The notes under the pieces were generated by a model. The model worked only from the letters and a program-made list of their open reading frames with translations, ran no database searches and had not been told where the DNA came from. 64,000 bases of DNA, taken from positions 22,273,190 through 22,337,189 of the forward strand of contig NC_035170.2 in the NCBI RefSeq assembly GCF_001659605.2, in the 5' to 3' direction. The stretch comes from Manihot esculenta (taxonomy: Eukaryota; Streptophyta; Magnoliopsida; Malpighiales; Euphorbiaceae). Positions 24,194 through 35,106 of the stretch are shown here, piece by piece (positions within the stretch are counted from its first letter, which is position 1; each line of letters opens with the position of its first letter). A program made the position numbers and the translations under genes.

Positions 24194-27100
24194 ATGAATA
24201 TGTTTAGAAGAACTAGATCTTCTAGGTCCAGACAACCAGATGACGAACTCATAAATGATTTAAATATTAATACAGATAATAGTAAAACAATTTTATCTAG
24301 AGAAAGTATTTGGAATAATTAACAATTAACAAATTGGAAACCTCCCAAAACACCAATAGATACAATATATAAAACAGGTATATTAGATTTTAAATCAGCC
24401 AGAGCGATTAAAACAAAAGAAAAAGTAGTACCTTTATATTCTGAAAACCAATCTATGAGTCTATTAAGTAAAAAGACTATATTAAAATATATTAATCAAG
24501 GATATAGATTCATGCATATAGGATTAGTACAAATTGCCATAAAACTATTAATAGTAGAAGGATTAAATACTAGTATGCATGTAGCATTAAGAGACTGTAG
24601 ACATCTTAATTACAAAGATTCTTTACTAGGATTATTTGAAACTAGTTTAACAAATGGACCAATATATTCAAACTGTTTCCCCAATTTTACAATTTCATTA
24701 ACTGACCCTCATATAATGAAAATATTGACATTAGATATATTAACACATAATTATAATATGTTAAAAGGATCTCATATTTATGAAGTATTTTATCGACTAA
24801 ATTATAAAATCATGAACACAGGATTATGTCCTAATGCCATTGATCATAATAGACAAACAGGAGAAACAATTTTTTGGGAAAATTGATCAAACCAAAGCTA
24901 ATATAAACATACCAAAGGCGATACAATGGAAAGATGTCAATCTACCAGAAACATGGAAATATCCAGTTAAAACCATGCCAAGTTTACCTACTAAAGAAAA
25001 TACAGAAATAGATTATATTATTCAAAATAATGATGGAACAGTAGAATTAAAATTTAAAAGATCTAATTCTTTTAGACAAACCACTCCTAGTATATATCAA
25101 CCATCTAGACATTCCTTAGAATCTTCCCGTAGAAGACATACCATAGATATACAGACAGATACAAGTATCTCTGAGGACTCCCCTATTCCACATTACCAAG
25201 AACCTTTTGTAGGAGAAACTTCTGGAACTAAACCAATAGAGGATACATTTGATCAACATACAAAACCTCAACATACAACACAAGGTATCAAAATACAAGA
25301 AGGTGTGTTTAGACAAGGCCAATTTAGTCAACCATATGAAGATAGTAATTTTTCTATTAATACCTTAACCCAGACCTTTACACTAGACAGAGACCAAATT
25401 CAAGCTGACTATATGTCCGACAAAAACCGGGGGAAAAGAGACATATTTTTACAAACCTATTCCAGAAAAGAACAAAGTTTAATTAAAAAACAATTCTTTG
25501 CTTTTTGTACACAAGTCGAAAAAACCATACCATTTTTTACATATTTGAAATACTTTCATAAAAATAAATTAAATATATTAGAAAAGAAAATACATAAATG
25601 GCACAAAGTAAATAATGATGGTGGACCTAGTGATATAGCCCATGAATGTGAAAGACCACCACTAGATAGAGTATTTTTCAAAAAGAACCAAATATCTCAT
25701 GGAATGCAACCAATTGTAGATACTAAAAATATACAGAGTAATGACATAAGAGATATTAATTTACAAAATAATTGGACTAATGTAACATTACATATAATAG
25801 GACAACAATTAGATAGGATGGAAGAAAAAATAGATAGAAATCATGAAGAAATCACAAATATAGAACATATAGAAACACCACAAGCACCATCACCTATAAC
25901 ACCTAAACCAAATACTATATATTTATCTCAAAGGTATAGTAATCCAAAACCATATGATATAGATCCAGCAAAAAAACAACTGAATAAACCTTTCACAAAA
26001 AAGATACCACCATCACAAAATCCAATTGATACAGTTACAATAAATCCAAAAACAGAATTAGGAGATATGTCAAAATTATTACAAAAAATAATAAATGAAC
26101 AAAGTCCATCTAGTGCTTCAGGAGGAATAAAAATAGAAGAACCAAAAACTAATAAAGATAAAGGAAAAATAACTATTCTTACTGAATATAATGAAACTTC
26201 TTCTTCTTCAGATGATACTATATATAATCCCTTAGAAGCATCAGATTTTGACCAAGACATTAATGTTCCTATCAATACTATAGAAAGACAAAATAATAAA
26301 CCAGATGATTTAAAAATCCTAGATAGAAAACAAAAATAATATAATGCAAAAAATATTTACGAATGGAACATAGATGATCTATCCGAAACAGAAATAATAC
26401 AAATAACCAAAGAAATGGTCATCGTAGGAAATATTTACAAACAAAGAGTTGGCATCACAGAAAGAGACGCCGCAGAAAATATCATATTAGGATTTACTGG
26501 AGAATTAAGAACTTGGTGGAACAAATTATTAAGTAATGAGATAAAAATGAATATATTAACAGCAAAAAGAATTGATAGTACCACATGTGAACCAGTTATT
26601 GACCCAGCAACAGGACAACCACAATCTTTTACCCTAGCATATTTAGTATATAATATTATATCACATTTCATAGGAGACTTAGATTTATATACAGAAAGAA
26701 ACAGTGAAATTCTACAAAACCTAAAATGTAGAAAATTAGAAAATTTTAGATGGTATAAAGACAATTTTCTCAAAAGAGTTTATGCTCTAGCAGATCCTAA
26801 TGCATACCATTGGAAGGAAAAGTTCTTAACAGGATTACTAAGATTATTTGCAACCAAAGTAAAAGAAACAATTGAACAAAAATTTGGTCATATATCATAC
26901 GATGATTTAACATATGGAGACTTAATAACATGTGTCAACTTAACAGGAATAAGATTATGTAGGGATATGAAATTACAACAGAAATTGAAAATAGAAAATA
27001 GACAATCTAGAAAAGAACTAGGAAATTGGTGTGAACAATTCGGTTTTGACACCATAAAGAAACATAAACAGAAGAGATTTAGACCTTTTAAGACAGAAAA

Positions 27101-27698
27101 GATTTATAAAAAATATAATTACAAAAATAAAAGATATAATAAACAAATAGACAAGAAACCCTTCAGAAGAAAACAATTTAAAAGAAATAATTATAATAGA
27201 AAAAATAACTTCAAAAGACCAAATAATAAAAATAATATAACATGTTATTTATGCAACCAGAAAGGACACTATGCAAAAGAATGTCCTGCTAGAAAGAAAA
27301 TATATGAATTAGGTTTAGAATTAAAAATTGAAAACATAGAACAATTATTAGATAAGATTGACCAAATTAAATTATCTTCTTCAGAATTAGATGATGAATA
27401 TAGTAGTTACAATTCATCAGACACAATAAGTAGTACAGATAGTAACCATAATTGTCAAGGAGAAATTTGTAATTGCAACAATAAAATAAATGTCTTAACA
27501 GAACATCATCAAGTATTAGAACAAATAGAACAAGTACAAGATTCTAATATAAAAAGAAAAATGTTTAAAAAATTAATCAAATTAATCAATAAAGAAATAA
27601 AACAAGAAACTGAACCTCCAACAAAGTTTGAAGATATTGAACAAATGTTTAAAAATAAAAAATCACAATTTCTTCTATGGATTTACAATCAGAAATAA
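24194..27698 (+). pseudogene. Viral ORF1, unit A: movement protein and coat protein regions, broken
   Basis: The N-terminal third (24194 to about 24960) resembles the 30K-type viral movement protein of plant pararetroviruses. The rest is a charged, Asn/Lys-rich coat-protein-like region that ends with a zinc knuckle of CX2CX4HX4C form (CYLCNQKGHYAKEC, about 27243-27284) and an acidic tail. Compared with unit C, unit A has in-frame stops near 24318 (TAA) and 26337 (TAA) and a one-base insertion near 24880, so it is inactive. The movement and coat regions are in one frame here, joined by a Trp codon where units B and C have TGA. The 3' end overlaps ORF2 by 22 bases. The movement-protein call is by family resemblance, and the coat call rests on the zinc knuckle and position. 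Confidence 0.8.
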
Positions 27699-29824
27699 GA
27701 CAATTAAAAGCAGAAGTAAGACAATTAAAAATAAGATGTGACTATTTAGAACAAAATCAAAAATTAACACAGAATTTAGAAATAGGACAAAGTTCAGGTA
27801 AAGATAAAGTAAACATAGAACAAAAACCAACAGAAATAACTTCAGATAGTGAGGGAGAAACAGCGCTAAAATTCAATAATATTACGAGAATAAGATATCA
27901 AAAATGGTATGTAAAAATCAATTTGACAATAAAAGATTTTACATTAGAAACTATAGCCATGTTAGACTCAGGTGCAGATATGAACTGCATAGACCAAGGA
28001 ATCATACCAAGTAAATACTTTCATAAAACTAAACAAATATTATCTGCAGCAAATTCAACCAAAGTAAAAATAGATTACAAAATACCAAGTGCACATATCT
28101 GTAATAATGGAATATGTTTTAAAACTAGTTTTATGCTAATTAAAAATCTTAATACTCAAATTATATTAGGCAATCCATTTTTACAAATGTTATATCCATT
28201 TAAAGTTACACAATTAGGTTTAGAAACCAATGTATTAGGACAGGATATTATATTTCAATTCATTACACCAATTAATTACCATGATGTTAATTTATTTCAA
28301 CAAGAAAACATAAGTAAAATTAATAATTTAGAAAACCAAATAAAATTTTTAAAGAAAGATTTACATTCTATGAGAATAAAAGAACAGTTAGAAAATCTAA
28401 ACATTAAACAACAAATTAAAAAACTTCAAGAACAATTTGAACAAGACCTATGTTCAGATTTACCAACAGCATTTTGGGATAGAAAACAGCACATAGTAAC
28501 TTTACCATATGAACCAGACTTTAAAGAACAAGATATACCAACTAAAGCCAGGCCTATTCAAATGAACCAAGAAATGTTAGAATTTTGTAAAAAAGAAATT
28601 CAAGATTTATTAAACAAAAATTTAATTAGATCAAGTAAATCACCATGGTCATGCGCACAATTTTATGTCATTAAAAATGCTGAGATAGAACGAGGTGCAC
28701 CAAGATTGGTAATCAATTATAAACCATTAAACAAGGTTTTAAGATGGATCAGATATCCCATACCAAACAAACAAGATCTTTTAAATAGATTATATAAAGC
28801 AGAAATCTTTTCAAAATTTGATATGAAATCAGTTTTTTGGCAAGTACAAATAGAGGAAAAAGATAAATATAAAACAGCATTTACCGTACCATTTGGACAA
28901 TATGAATGGAACATTATGCCATTTGGCTTAAAAAATGCACCAAGTGAATTCCAGAAAATTATGAATGACATCTTTACACCATATGATTTTATCATAACTT
29001 ATATAGATGATGTTTTAGTGTTTAGTCAAAACATTGATCAACATATTAAGCATTTACATATCTTTTATAAAATCATAAAAAGAAATGGATTGGTTTTATG
29101 CAAACTCAAAATAAAAATTTTTCAAACAAAAATTAGATTCTTAGGTCATGAAATATATCAAAATACTATAATACCAATTCAGAGAAGTATAGAATTTGCA
29201 GATAAATTCCCGAATGAGATCAAAGATAAAAACCAATTACAAAGATTTTTAGGTTCTTTAAATTATGTTGCTGATTTCTTACCAAATATAAGAATATTAT
29301 GCAAACCATTATACAATAGATTAAAAAAGAATCACAAACCATGGACAGAAGAACATACTAAATTAATACAGGAAATTAAAAAGCATGTAAAAACTTTACC
29401 ATGTTTAAACCTTTGTAACCCAAATTATCCTAAGATTGTAGAAACAGACGCATCTGACCAAGGATATGGTGGAATTTTAAAACAGAATATAAACCATAAA
29501 GATTATATTATAAGATATTATTCTGGTATATGGAACCCTACACAAGAAAAATATTCTACAATTAAAAAAGAGATTTTAGCAATAGTTTTATGTGTTACAA
29601 AATTCCAAAGTGACTTATTAAATCAAAAGTTTACCATTAGAGTTGATTGTAAAGCTGCGAAAGATGTGTTGACCAAAGATGTAAAAAATCTTGCAGCCAA
29701 ACATATTTTTACTAGATGGCAAGCATTTTTGTCTATTTTTGAGTTTGAAATTGAACATATTAAAGGAACTGATAATTCCATAGCTGATTTTCTAACCAGA
29801 GAATTTTTGCAGGGAACACCATGA
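27677..29824 (+). CDS. Viral ORF2, unit A: aspartic protease, reverse transcriptase, RNase H
   Basis: This uninterrupted 715-codon frame begins with a Lys/Gln-rich coiled-coil segment. A retroviral-type protease motif (LDSGADMNCID) lies at about residue 95. The reverse transcriptase domain spans about residues 290-480 and includes MPFGLKNAPSEF and the catalytic YIDDVLVFS. The RNase H domain spans about residues 570-710, with the acidic residues in VETDASDQGYGG, KKEILAIV and RVDCKAA visible. No integrase follows, as expected for a pararetrovirus. One conserved position in the polymerase reads Val where unit C has Gly (KSVFWQ versus KSGFWQ). The start overlaps ORF1 and the stop overlaps the ORF3 start in an ATGA. 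Confidence 0.92.
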   Translation: MDLQSEIRQLKAEVRQLKIRCDYLEQNQKLTQNLEIGQSSGKDKVNIEQKPTEITSDSEGETALKFNNITRIRYQKWYVKINLTIKDFTLETIAMLDSGADMNCIDQGIIPSKYFHKTKQILSAANSTKVKIDYKIPSAHICNNGICFKTSFMLIKNLNTQIILGNPFLQMLYPFKVTQLGLETNVLGQDIIFQFITPINYHDVNLFQQENISKINNLENQIKFLKKDLHSMRIKEQLENLNIKQQIKKLQEQFEQDLCSDLPTAFWDRKQHIVTLPYEPDFKEQDIPTKARPIQMNQEMLEFCKKEIQDLLNKNLIRSSKSPWSCAQFYVIKNAEIERGAPRLVINYKPLNKVLRWIRYPIPNKQDLLNRLYKAEIFSKFDMKSVFWQVQIEEKDKYKTAFTVPFGQYEWNIMPFGLKNAPSEFQKIMNDIFTPYDFIITYIDDVLVFSQNIDQHIKHLHIFYKIIKRNGLVLCKLKIKIFQTKIRFLGHEIYQNTIIPIQRSIEFADKFPNEIKDKNQLQRFLGSLNYVADFLPNIRILCKPLYNRLKKNHKPWTEEHTKLIQEIKKHVKTLPCLNLCNPNYPKIVETDASDQGYGGILKQNINHKDYIIRYYSGIWNPTQEKYSTIKKEILAIVLCVTKFQSDLLNQKFTIRVDCKAAKDVLTKDVKNLAAKHIFTRWQAFLSIFEFEIEHIKGTDNSIADFLTREFLQGTP

Positions 29825-30108
29825 ACAAGGATAAAGGCAAGGAGGAAACACCAAAAGTTTCTTTAAGACAAAAAGCCCATTTGACCAATGCAAATATCAA
29901 TTTATTTTCGGGACAAAGTCCTCGACCAAATTTAAACTTATCATCAATATCAGGACAAAGTCCTAGACAAAATGCATACATGCATAGGCCCATGTTTACT
30001 AGTAGTACAAGTATAATGAGTAGGCCCTTAAGCCCAATGTCCAGCGCTCTTATTGTCCGACCAAGTTCTCCTCAGCCAAGTCACCAAGCCCACAATTTAC
30101 TTTACTAA
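29821..30108 (+). CDS. Viral ORF3, unit A: short Ser/Pro-rich protein
   Basis: The start codon overlaps the ORF2 stop (ATGA at 29821-29824), a coupling seen in plant pararetroviruses. The 95-residue product is basic and Ser/Pro-rich, with two SGQSPR repeats, and its function is unknown. Unit C keeps the same frame and the same stop. Past this stop, another frame is open without an ATG from about 30024 to the ORF4 start, so ORF3 and ORF4 may once have been one product or may be linked by a frame change. Confidence 0.6.
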   Translation: MNKDKGKEETPKVSLRQKAHLTNANINLFSGQSPRPNLNLSSISGQSPRQNAYMHRPMFTSSTSIMSRPLSPMSSALIVRPSSPQPSHQAHNLLY

Positions 30109-30203
30109 ATAAATTTACCCCTTTACAACCTCAAGAGTTAATCACGCCCTCTACCTTCAAACAAGCTGTCACAGGACAAAGCTCAAACCCAAATCCATCA
30201 CCA

Positions 30204-31197
30204 ATGAGATCCTCACCAATAGAGCAATCAGAATATAGTTACAAAAACATTGAAGACATTATTCTTACCATAGAACCAGAATATTGGATACAAAATCCAA
30301 ACCTTAATGCCTACCAGATTTGCAACTCCATTTTCCCAAAAACTCATTTTTATATTCCAGACAATTTCTCTAAAAATCAGTCTTTATATGAGTCTATCCT
30401 TGTTAAAACCAATTCTATAATTATGCATAATAATTTTGATCCTCATATTCAGAATAAAATAAGATATTGCAAAGTAAGAATTACCAAAGTTCTCACCATT
30501 TCTGATTGGGGACAAGAGCCTCACAAAAGTAAGGATATTTCTTTGTCCAATGGACAATTGACCAAATTTAATTACTATGATTATCAAAGTGCTTGGGAAC
30601 GAACGTTTCTAAAGCAAAATGACCAAATGTCTATTTCATTTTTCTTTTATATCTTTGATGACTTTCCCTATCCAATACCTTATTGGTTCCATTATTGGTG
30701 GAATAAATTTGGTATAGATTCAAGTATTATACCAGATTCAGTTTACCTAGCCCATGATCAATTTTTTGATAATGCCCAATTACCTGACCATATTATGGCT
30801 TATTTATTCCCACCTTTTTCATATCCCATGGATTTATATGTCAGAATACCAAATAAAAGACCAAACCCTAAATAATTTTCAAATACCAAATCTAGTCCGC
30901 AAATACAAAATAAAATGGTGGACTAAAACCGATCCAAATAATTGTAGCCCAAAAGCTGTAGACCAATTTCTGTCCTCTCAACCTCAATATTGTAAAACCT
31001 TGAGTCCAATTCAAATTACCAAACAAGAAACATTCCTAGCCAGGAAACAACAAGTCATGGCCCAAATGGCCAAATGTACTTCAGAAGAAGAATATGACAA
31101 ATTATTGGAAGAAATAAAAGACACCAAAAGCTCTGTCTCTTCTCCTATAGATCTCTCCAACGACAATGATGATTTTTTCACACAAGCAGAGATATAA
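30204..31197 (+). pseudogene. Viral ORF4, unit A: unknown function, frameshifted
   Basis: The frame opens MRSSPIEQSEYSY at 30204 and runs to 30875, then continues in a second frame to 31197. Unit C has a single 335-codon frame here. Unit A lacks 14 bases present in C near 30796, which causes the frameshift. The middle of the protein contains an aromatic cluster (FHYWWNKFGI) preceded by a Trp-x-x-x-Phe motif, and the C-terminus is acidic (PIDLSNDNDDFF). The position after RNase H matches that of translation-transactivator/inclusion genes in some genera, but no domain could be confirmed. Confidence 0.7.
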
Positions 31198-31254
31198 ATG
31201 GCCCAGACAGGACCCACAAGGCATATGATGTAAGGCAAGCAATAAAGCACTTAC

Positions 31255-31505
31255 CAGAAAAAGACAACAAGTGGCCGACAAAGAAAAAGAGAAAAGACAA
31301 CAAGTGGCCGACAAAGAAAAAGAAAAAGAGAAAAAGACAAGTGACTCAACAAAGCACTGAAAGAAAACGACAAAGCAGACAAAGAAAAAGAAAAAGAGAA
31401 AAAGACAAGTGACTCAACAAAGCACTGAAAGCAAAAGACAAAGCAGACAAAGAAAAAGAAAAGCGAAAAAGACAAGTGACTCGACAAAGCACTACTAGAA
31501 AAAGA
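31255..31505 (+). repeat. Tandem repeats upstream of the viral promoter, unit A
   Basis: About three copies of a unit of roughly 67 bp (aaaaagacaagtgactcaac followed by aaagcactgaaag and agcagacaaag), plus two shorter copies containing caagtggccgacaaag, lie directly upstream of the TATA box. Each full unit carries TGACTCA, a bZIP/GCN4-type site. The repeats may act as an enhancer. Reading frames across them are not genes. Confidence 0.7.
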
Positions 31506-31562
31506 CAAAGCCAACTCACGGACCGCTCAACCAAAATGAAGAAAAATTTGAAGTCCGTCGCC

Positions 31563-31570
31563 TATATAAA
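31563..31570 (+). promoter_or_regulatory. TATA box of the pregenomic RNA promoter, unit A
   Basis: tatataaa lies in a GC-richer context after the repeat array and about 940 bases before the next primer-binding site. The same box is present in unit C. Transcription would start near 31595. Confidence 0.7.
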
Positions 31571-31989
31571 GCACTCTCATACTCAAAGGAGCACACACCG
31601 AAATTCACCAAGAAATTTCTCTCTCTTTCATTATGTATTCCAAAGATAGCTTAGTTTTATTTTCAACAATCTGTAAGGAAACCGTTGTTTACTACAACGC
31701 GGTTGTAGCAGTATTTATTTAAATATTTGTATTACAAAGTAAGTTTGTTTGTATTTGTAATTTATACTCAATAATATTTGTATTATACAAACTGTTACTG
31801 TGTAAGTCCGTATTGACGGCAAACCATTCTCTCTCTCTCCGTTTATCATTCTGAGCTAACTCTGGGAATCCAGAATAGCGTTGCAGGAACCTTAAACCTA
31901 AAATACTATTTGCATAACATATTAAGTATGCTCTGTAGTTGCAGCTTCGGCTGATCTTCTACATCAGAAATATTGTTCATCATTAAACC

Positions 31990-32220
31990 ATGAGATTTAT
32001 CACATCTGCACTGGAAAATTTAAATTTAATAGATTTAACCAATAAAAATGAAGTAGAATGTTTTAAGAGATATTTAATGAGACAAGGATCTTATGTCATG
32101 GACTGGCATGTATCAAACCACAATGAACTTTGTGATTGTAGAGAAACACAAAGAACATTAGAATTATTTAATTGTATGATCATGTACTTAGACATATTAT
32201 TAAGAAATAATAATTTTTAA
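31990..32220 (+). CDS. Conserved small ORF in the viral leader, unit A
   Basis: This 76-residue frame lies between the pregenomic promoter and the primer-binding site. Its C-terminal half contains CDCRETQ, LFNCMI and LLRNNNF, which are also present in the diverged copy of unit C. The two copies differ at about 22 of 76 residues, mostly conservatively, while neighbouring noncoding leader sequence cannot be aligned well. That pattern supports a real protein. I do not recognise a family. Confidence 0.65.
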   Translation: MRFITSALENLNLIDLTNKNEVECFKRYLMRQGSYVMDWHVSNHNELCDCRETQRTLELFNCMIMYLDILLRNNNF

Positions 32221-32511
32221 GTATGTATATGACTATATATTTATATTTATCTGGTATGATGTATGTATGGACCATCGTATGCATACTTTATGAATTATGT
32301 TTCAATTATTGGTATTTTGCTGACAATGCTATCTAGATATACTGTTCATATTCATTATTGTTTACATAGTAGAAGATATATAAAGGTTATTACAAAACAT
32401 TACGAATATTATTGTTTAATTCGTAGAATGTATATACAAGGTATTATTATGTATATGTATAACGTTTTATAAATTGTGAAATTATTTGAATCATACCTGG
32501 GATCGTAATTA

Positions 32512-32523
32512 TGGTATCAGAGC
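32512..32523 (+). promoter_or_regulatory. tRNA-Met primer-binding site between units A and B
   Basis: TGGTATCAGAGC is the standard complement of the 3' end of plant initiator tRNA-Met used to prime minus-strand DNA in Caulimoviridae. It marks the join between genome unit A and the start of unit B. Confidence 0.92.
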
Positions 32524-32668
32524 CAGTGAAGAAACTAGCTATTCTAAACTATTCAAATTAAGTTTTAGGGTTGTAACTGTGTCACGAAAGCCATAAGTCA
32601 GGCAGAAGAGTGTAAGACCTGCAGTGCGAGTAGAGAAGGAAGTGTATGTGAAAACCCTAGGATTTAAT

Positions 32669-33820
32669 ATGAATATGTTTAGAAGAACTAGATCTTCTAG
32701 GTCCAGACAACCAGATGACGAACTCATAAATAATTTAAATATTAATACAGATAATAGTAAAACAATTTTATCTAGAGAAAGTATTTGGAATAATCAACAA
32801 TTAACAAATTGGAAACCTCCCAAAACACCAATAGATACAATATATAAAACAGGTATATTAGATTTTAAATCAGCCAGAGCGATTAAAACAAAAGAAAAAG
32901 TAGTACTTTATATTCTGAAAATCAATCTATGAGTCTATTAAGTAAAAAGACTATATTAAAATATATTAATCAAGGATATAGATTCATGCATATAGGATTA
33001 GTACAAATTGCCATAAAACCATTAACAGTAGAAGGATTAAATACTAGTATGCATGTAGCATTAAGAGACTGTAGACATCTTAATTAGAAAGATTCTTTAC
33101 TAGGATTATTTGAAACTAGTTTAACAAATGGACCAATATATTCCTACTGTTTCCCCAATTTTACAATTTCATTAACTGACCCTCATATAATGAAAATATT
33201 GACATTAGATATATTAACACATAATTATAATATGTTAAAAGGATCCCATATTTATGAAGTATTTTATCGACTAAATTATAAAATCATGAACACAGGATTA
33301 TGTCCTAATGCCATTGATCATAATAGACAAACAGGAGAAACAATTTTTTGGGAAATTGATCAAACCAAAGCTAATATAAACATACCAAAGGCGATACAAT
33401 GGAAAGATGTCAATCTACCAGAAACATGAAAATATCCAGTCAAAACCATGCCAAGTTTACCTACTAAAGAAAATACAGAAATAGATTATATTATTCAAAA
33501 TAATGATGGAACAGTAGAATTAAAATTTAAAAGATCTAATTCTTTTAGACAAACCACTCCTAGTATATATCAACCATCTAGACATTCCTTAGAATCTTCT
33601 CGTAGAAGACATACCATAGATATACAGACAGATACAAGTATCTCTGAGGACTCCCGTATTCCACATTACCAAGGACCTTTTGTAGGAGAAACTTCTGGAA
33701 CTAAACCAATAGAGGATACATTTGATCAACATACAAAACCTCAACATACAACACAAGGTATCAAAATACAAGAAGGTGTGTTTAGACAAGGCCAATTTAG
33801 TCAACCATATGAAGATAGTA
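32669..33820 (+). pseudogene. Viral ORF1 fragment, unit B
   Basis: The movement-protein region is present with a one-base deletion near 32903, a TAC-to-TAG stop near 33088, and a TGA near 33427 where A has TGG. The frame then reopens at an ATG (33448) and is cut by the rearrangement at 33820. It is inactive. Confidence 0.85.
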
Positions 33821-33881
33821 TACCATAATTACGATCCCAGGTATGATTTAAATATTTTTATGATTTACAAATGATTTTGGT

Positions 33882-34112
33882 TTAAAAATTATTATTTCTT
33901 AATAATTGGTCTAAATAAGTTATCATACAATTAAATAAATCTAACATTTTTTGTGTTTCCCTACAATCACAAAAATTGTTATGATTTGTTATATGCCATT
34001 CAAACATATATGTTCCTTGTTATACTAAATAAGTTCTAAAACGTTCTACTTCATTTTTATTTGTTAAATCAATTAGACTTAGACTTTCTAATGTAGATAT
34101 TATAAATCTCAT
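33882..34112 (-). pseudogene. Leader small ORF, unit C, with internal stop
   Basis: This is the counterpart of the 76-codon leader ORF of unit A, the same length, with TAA at codon 31. CDCRETQ, LFNCMI and the RNNNF end are conserved. The copy is about 29% different in protein sequence from A, far more than the other ORFs. Confidence 0.65.
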
Positions 34113-34734
34113 GATAAAATAATTATAAATAACACGGATAAATACAATAGTAATCAATCAATATATTCATAAAAACAATATATAATCATATATTCTGTTC
34201 TTGTTGACATATAATATTTTAGAATATAACCATTTTCTATTTCAATAATATCAAATAAAACAACAAACATTAGTTACTGTTTATAAACTTTTACTATTTG
34301 GATTAAGTCAAATGAGCAACACAATTTCTGATATGGAATATCGGTATAAACCGCAACCACAGAGCATACTTATCATGGAATGCAAATAGTATTTTAGGTT
34401 TAAGGTTCCTGCACTATTAACCTAGGATTCCCAGAATTAACTCAGATTGGTATAAGTAGAGAGAGAGAGAATAGATTGCCGTCAATACGGACTTACACAG
34501 TAGCAATTTGTAAAATACAAATATATTAGTAAAACTGGAAATACAAAATACAAAATACAAACTTACTTTGTAAATACAAAATATTTAAAATACTGCTACA
34601 ACCGTGTTGTAGTAAACAGCGGTTTCCTTACAGATTGTTGAAAATAAAGCTAAACTAACTTTGGAATACATAAGGAAAGAGAGAGAAATTTTCTTTGCAA
34701 ATTTCGGTGTGTGCTCCTTTGAGTATGAGAGTGC

Positions 34735-34742
34735 TTTATATA
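34735..34742 (-). promoter_or_regulatory. TATA box of the pregenomic RNA promoter, unit C
   Basis: The minus-strand tatataaa is in the same context as in unit A, with the repeat array at about 34795-35050 lying upstream of it. Confidence 0.68.
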
Positions 34743-34794
34743 GGCGACAGACTTCAAATTTTTCTTCATTTTGGTTGAGCGGTCCGTGAGTTGG

Positions 34795-35050
34795 CTGTCT
34801 TTTTTCTAGTAGTGCTTTGTCGAGTCACTTGTCTTTTTCGCTTTTCTTTTTCTTTGTCTGCTTTGTCTTTTGCTTTCAGTGCTTTGTTGAGTCACTTGTC
34901 TTTTTCTCTTTTTCTTTTTCTTTGTCTGCTTTGTCGTTTTCTTTCAGTGCTTTGTTGAGTCACTTGTCTTTTTCTCTTTTTCTTTTTCTTTGTCGGCCAC
35001 TTGTTGTCTTTTCTCTTTTTCTTTGTCGGCCACTTGTTGTCTTTTTCTGG
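34795..35050 (-). repeat. Promoter-upstream tandem repeats, unit C
   Basis: The inverted counterpart of the unit A array has the same unit order (three long units with TGACTCA or TGACTCG, two short units). Confidence 0.7.
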
Positions 35051-35106
35051 TAAGTGCTTTATTGCTTGCCTTACATCATATGCCTTGTGGGTCCTGTCTG
35101 GGCCAT

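Larger units (their letters stand above)
24051..32511 (+). mobile_element. Endogenous pararetrovirus unit A (Caulimoviridae), near-complete, defective
   Basis: A complete viral genome unit of 8474 bp runs from just after the primer-binding-site position (24051) to the equivalent place in the next unit (32525). It contains, in order, ORF1 (movement and coat regions), ORF2 (protease, reverse transcriptase, RNase H), ORF3, ORF4, a promoter region and a leader with a short ORF. The length and order fit plant pararetroviruses; the genus was not determined. There is no integrase and no LTR. The host-virus junction at 24050 cuts exactly after where the tRNA primer site would be. ORF1 and ORF4 are broken, so the unit is not functional as it stands. 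Confidence 0.9.
32512..33820 (+). mobile_element. Endogenous pararetrovirus unit B, truncated, forward
   Basis: Unit B continues directly from A in the same orientation, repeats the start of ORF1 and stops abruptly in the coat region at about 33820. Its left part is therefore in tandem with A, as if copied from a circular or concatemeric form. At 33821 the sequence switches to the inverted unit C. Confidence 0.9.

Noticed and set aside
31251..31534. Ser/Phe-rich minus-strand frames (also at 34817-35202)
   Set aside because: They read the promoter repeats and viral leader antisense and repeat with the same unit, so they are not genes.
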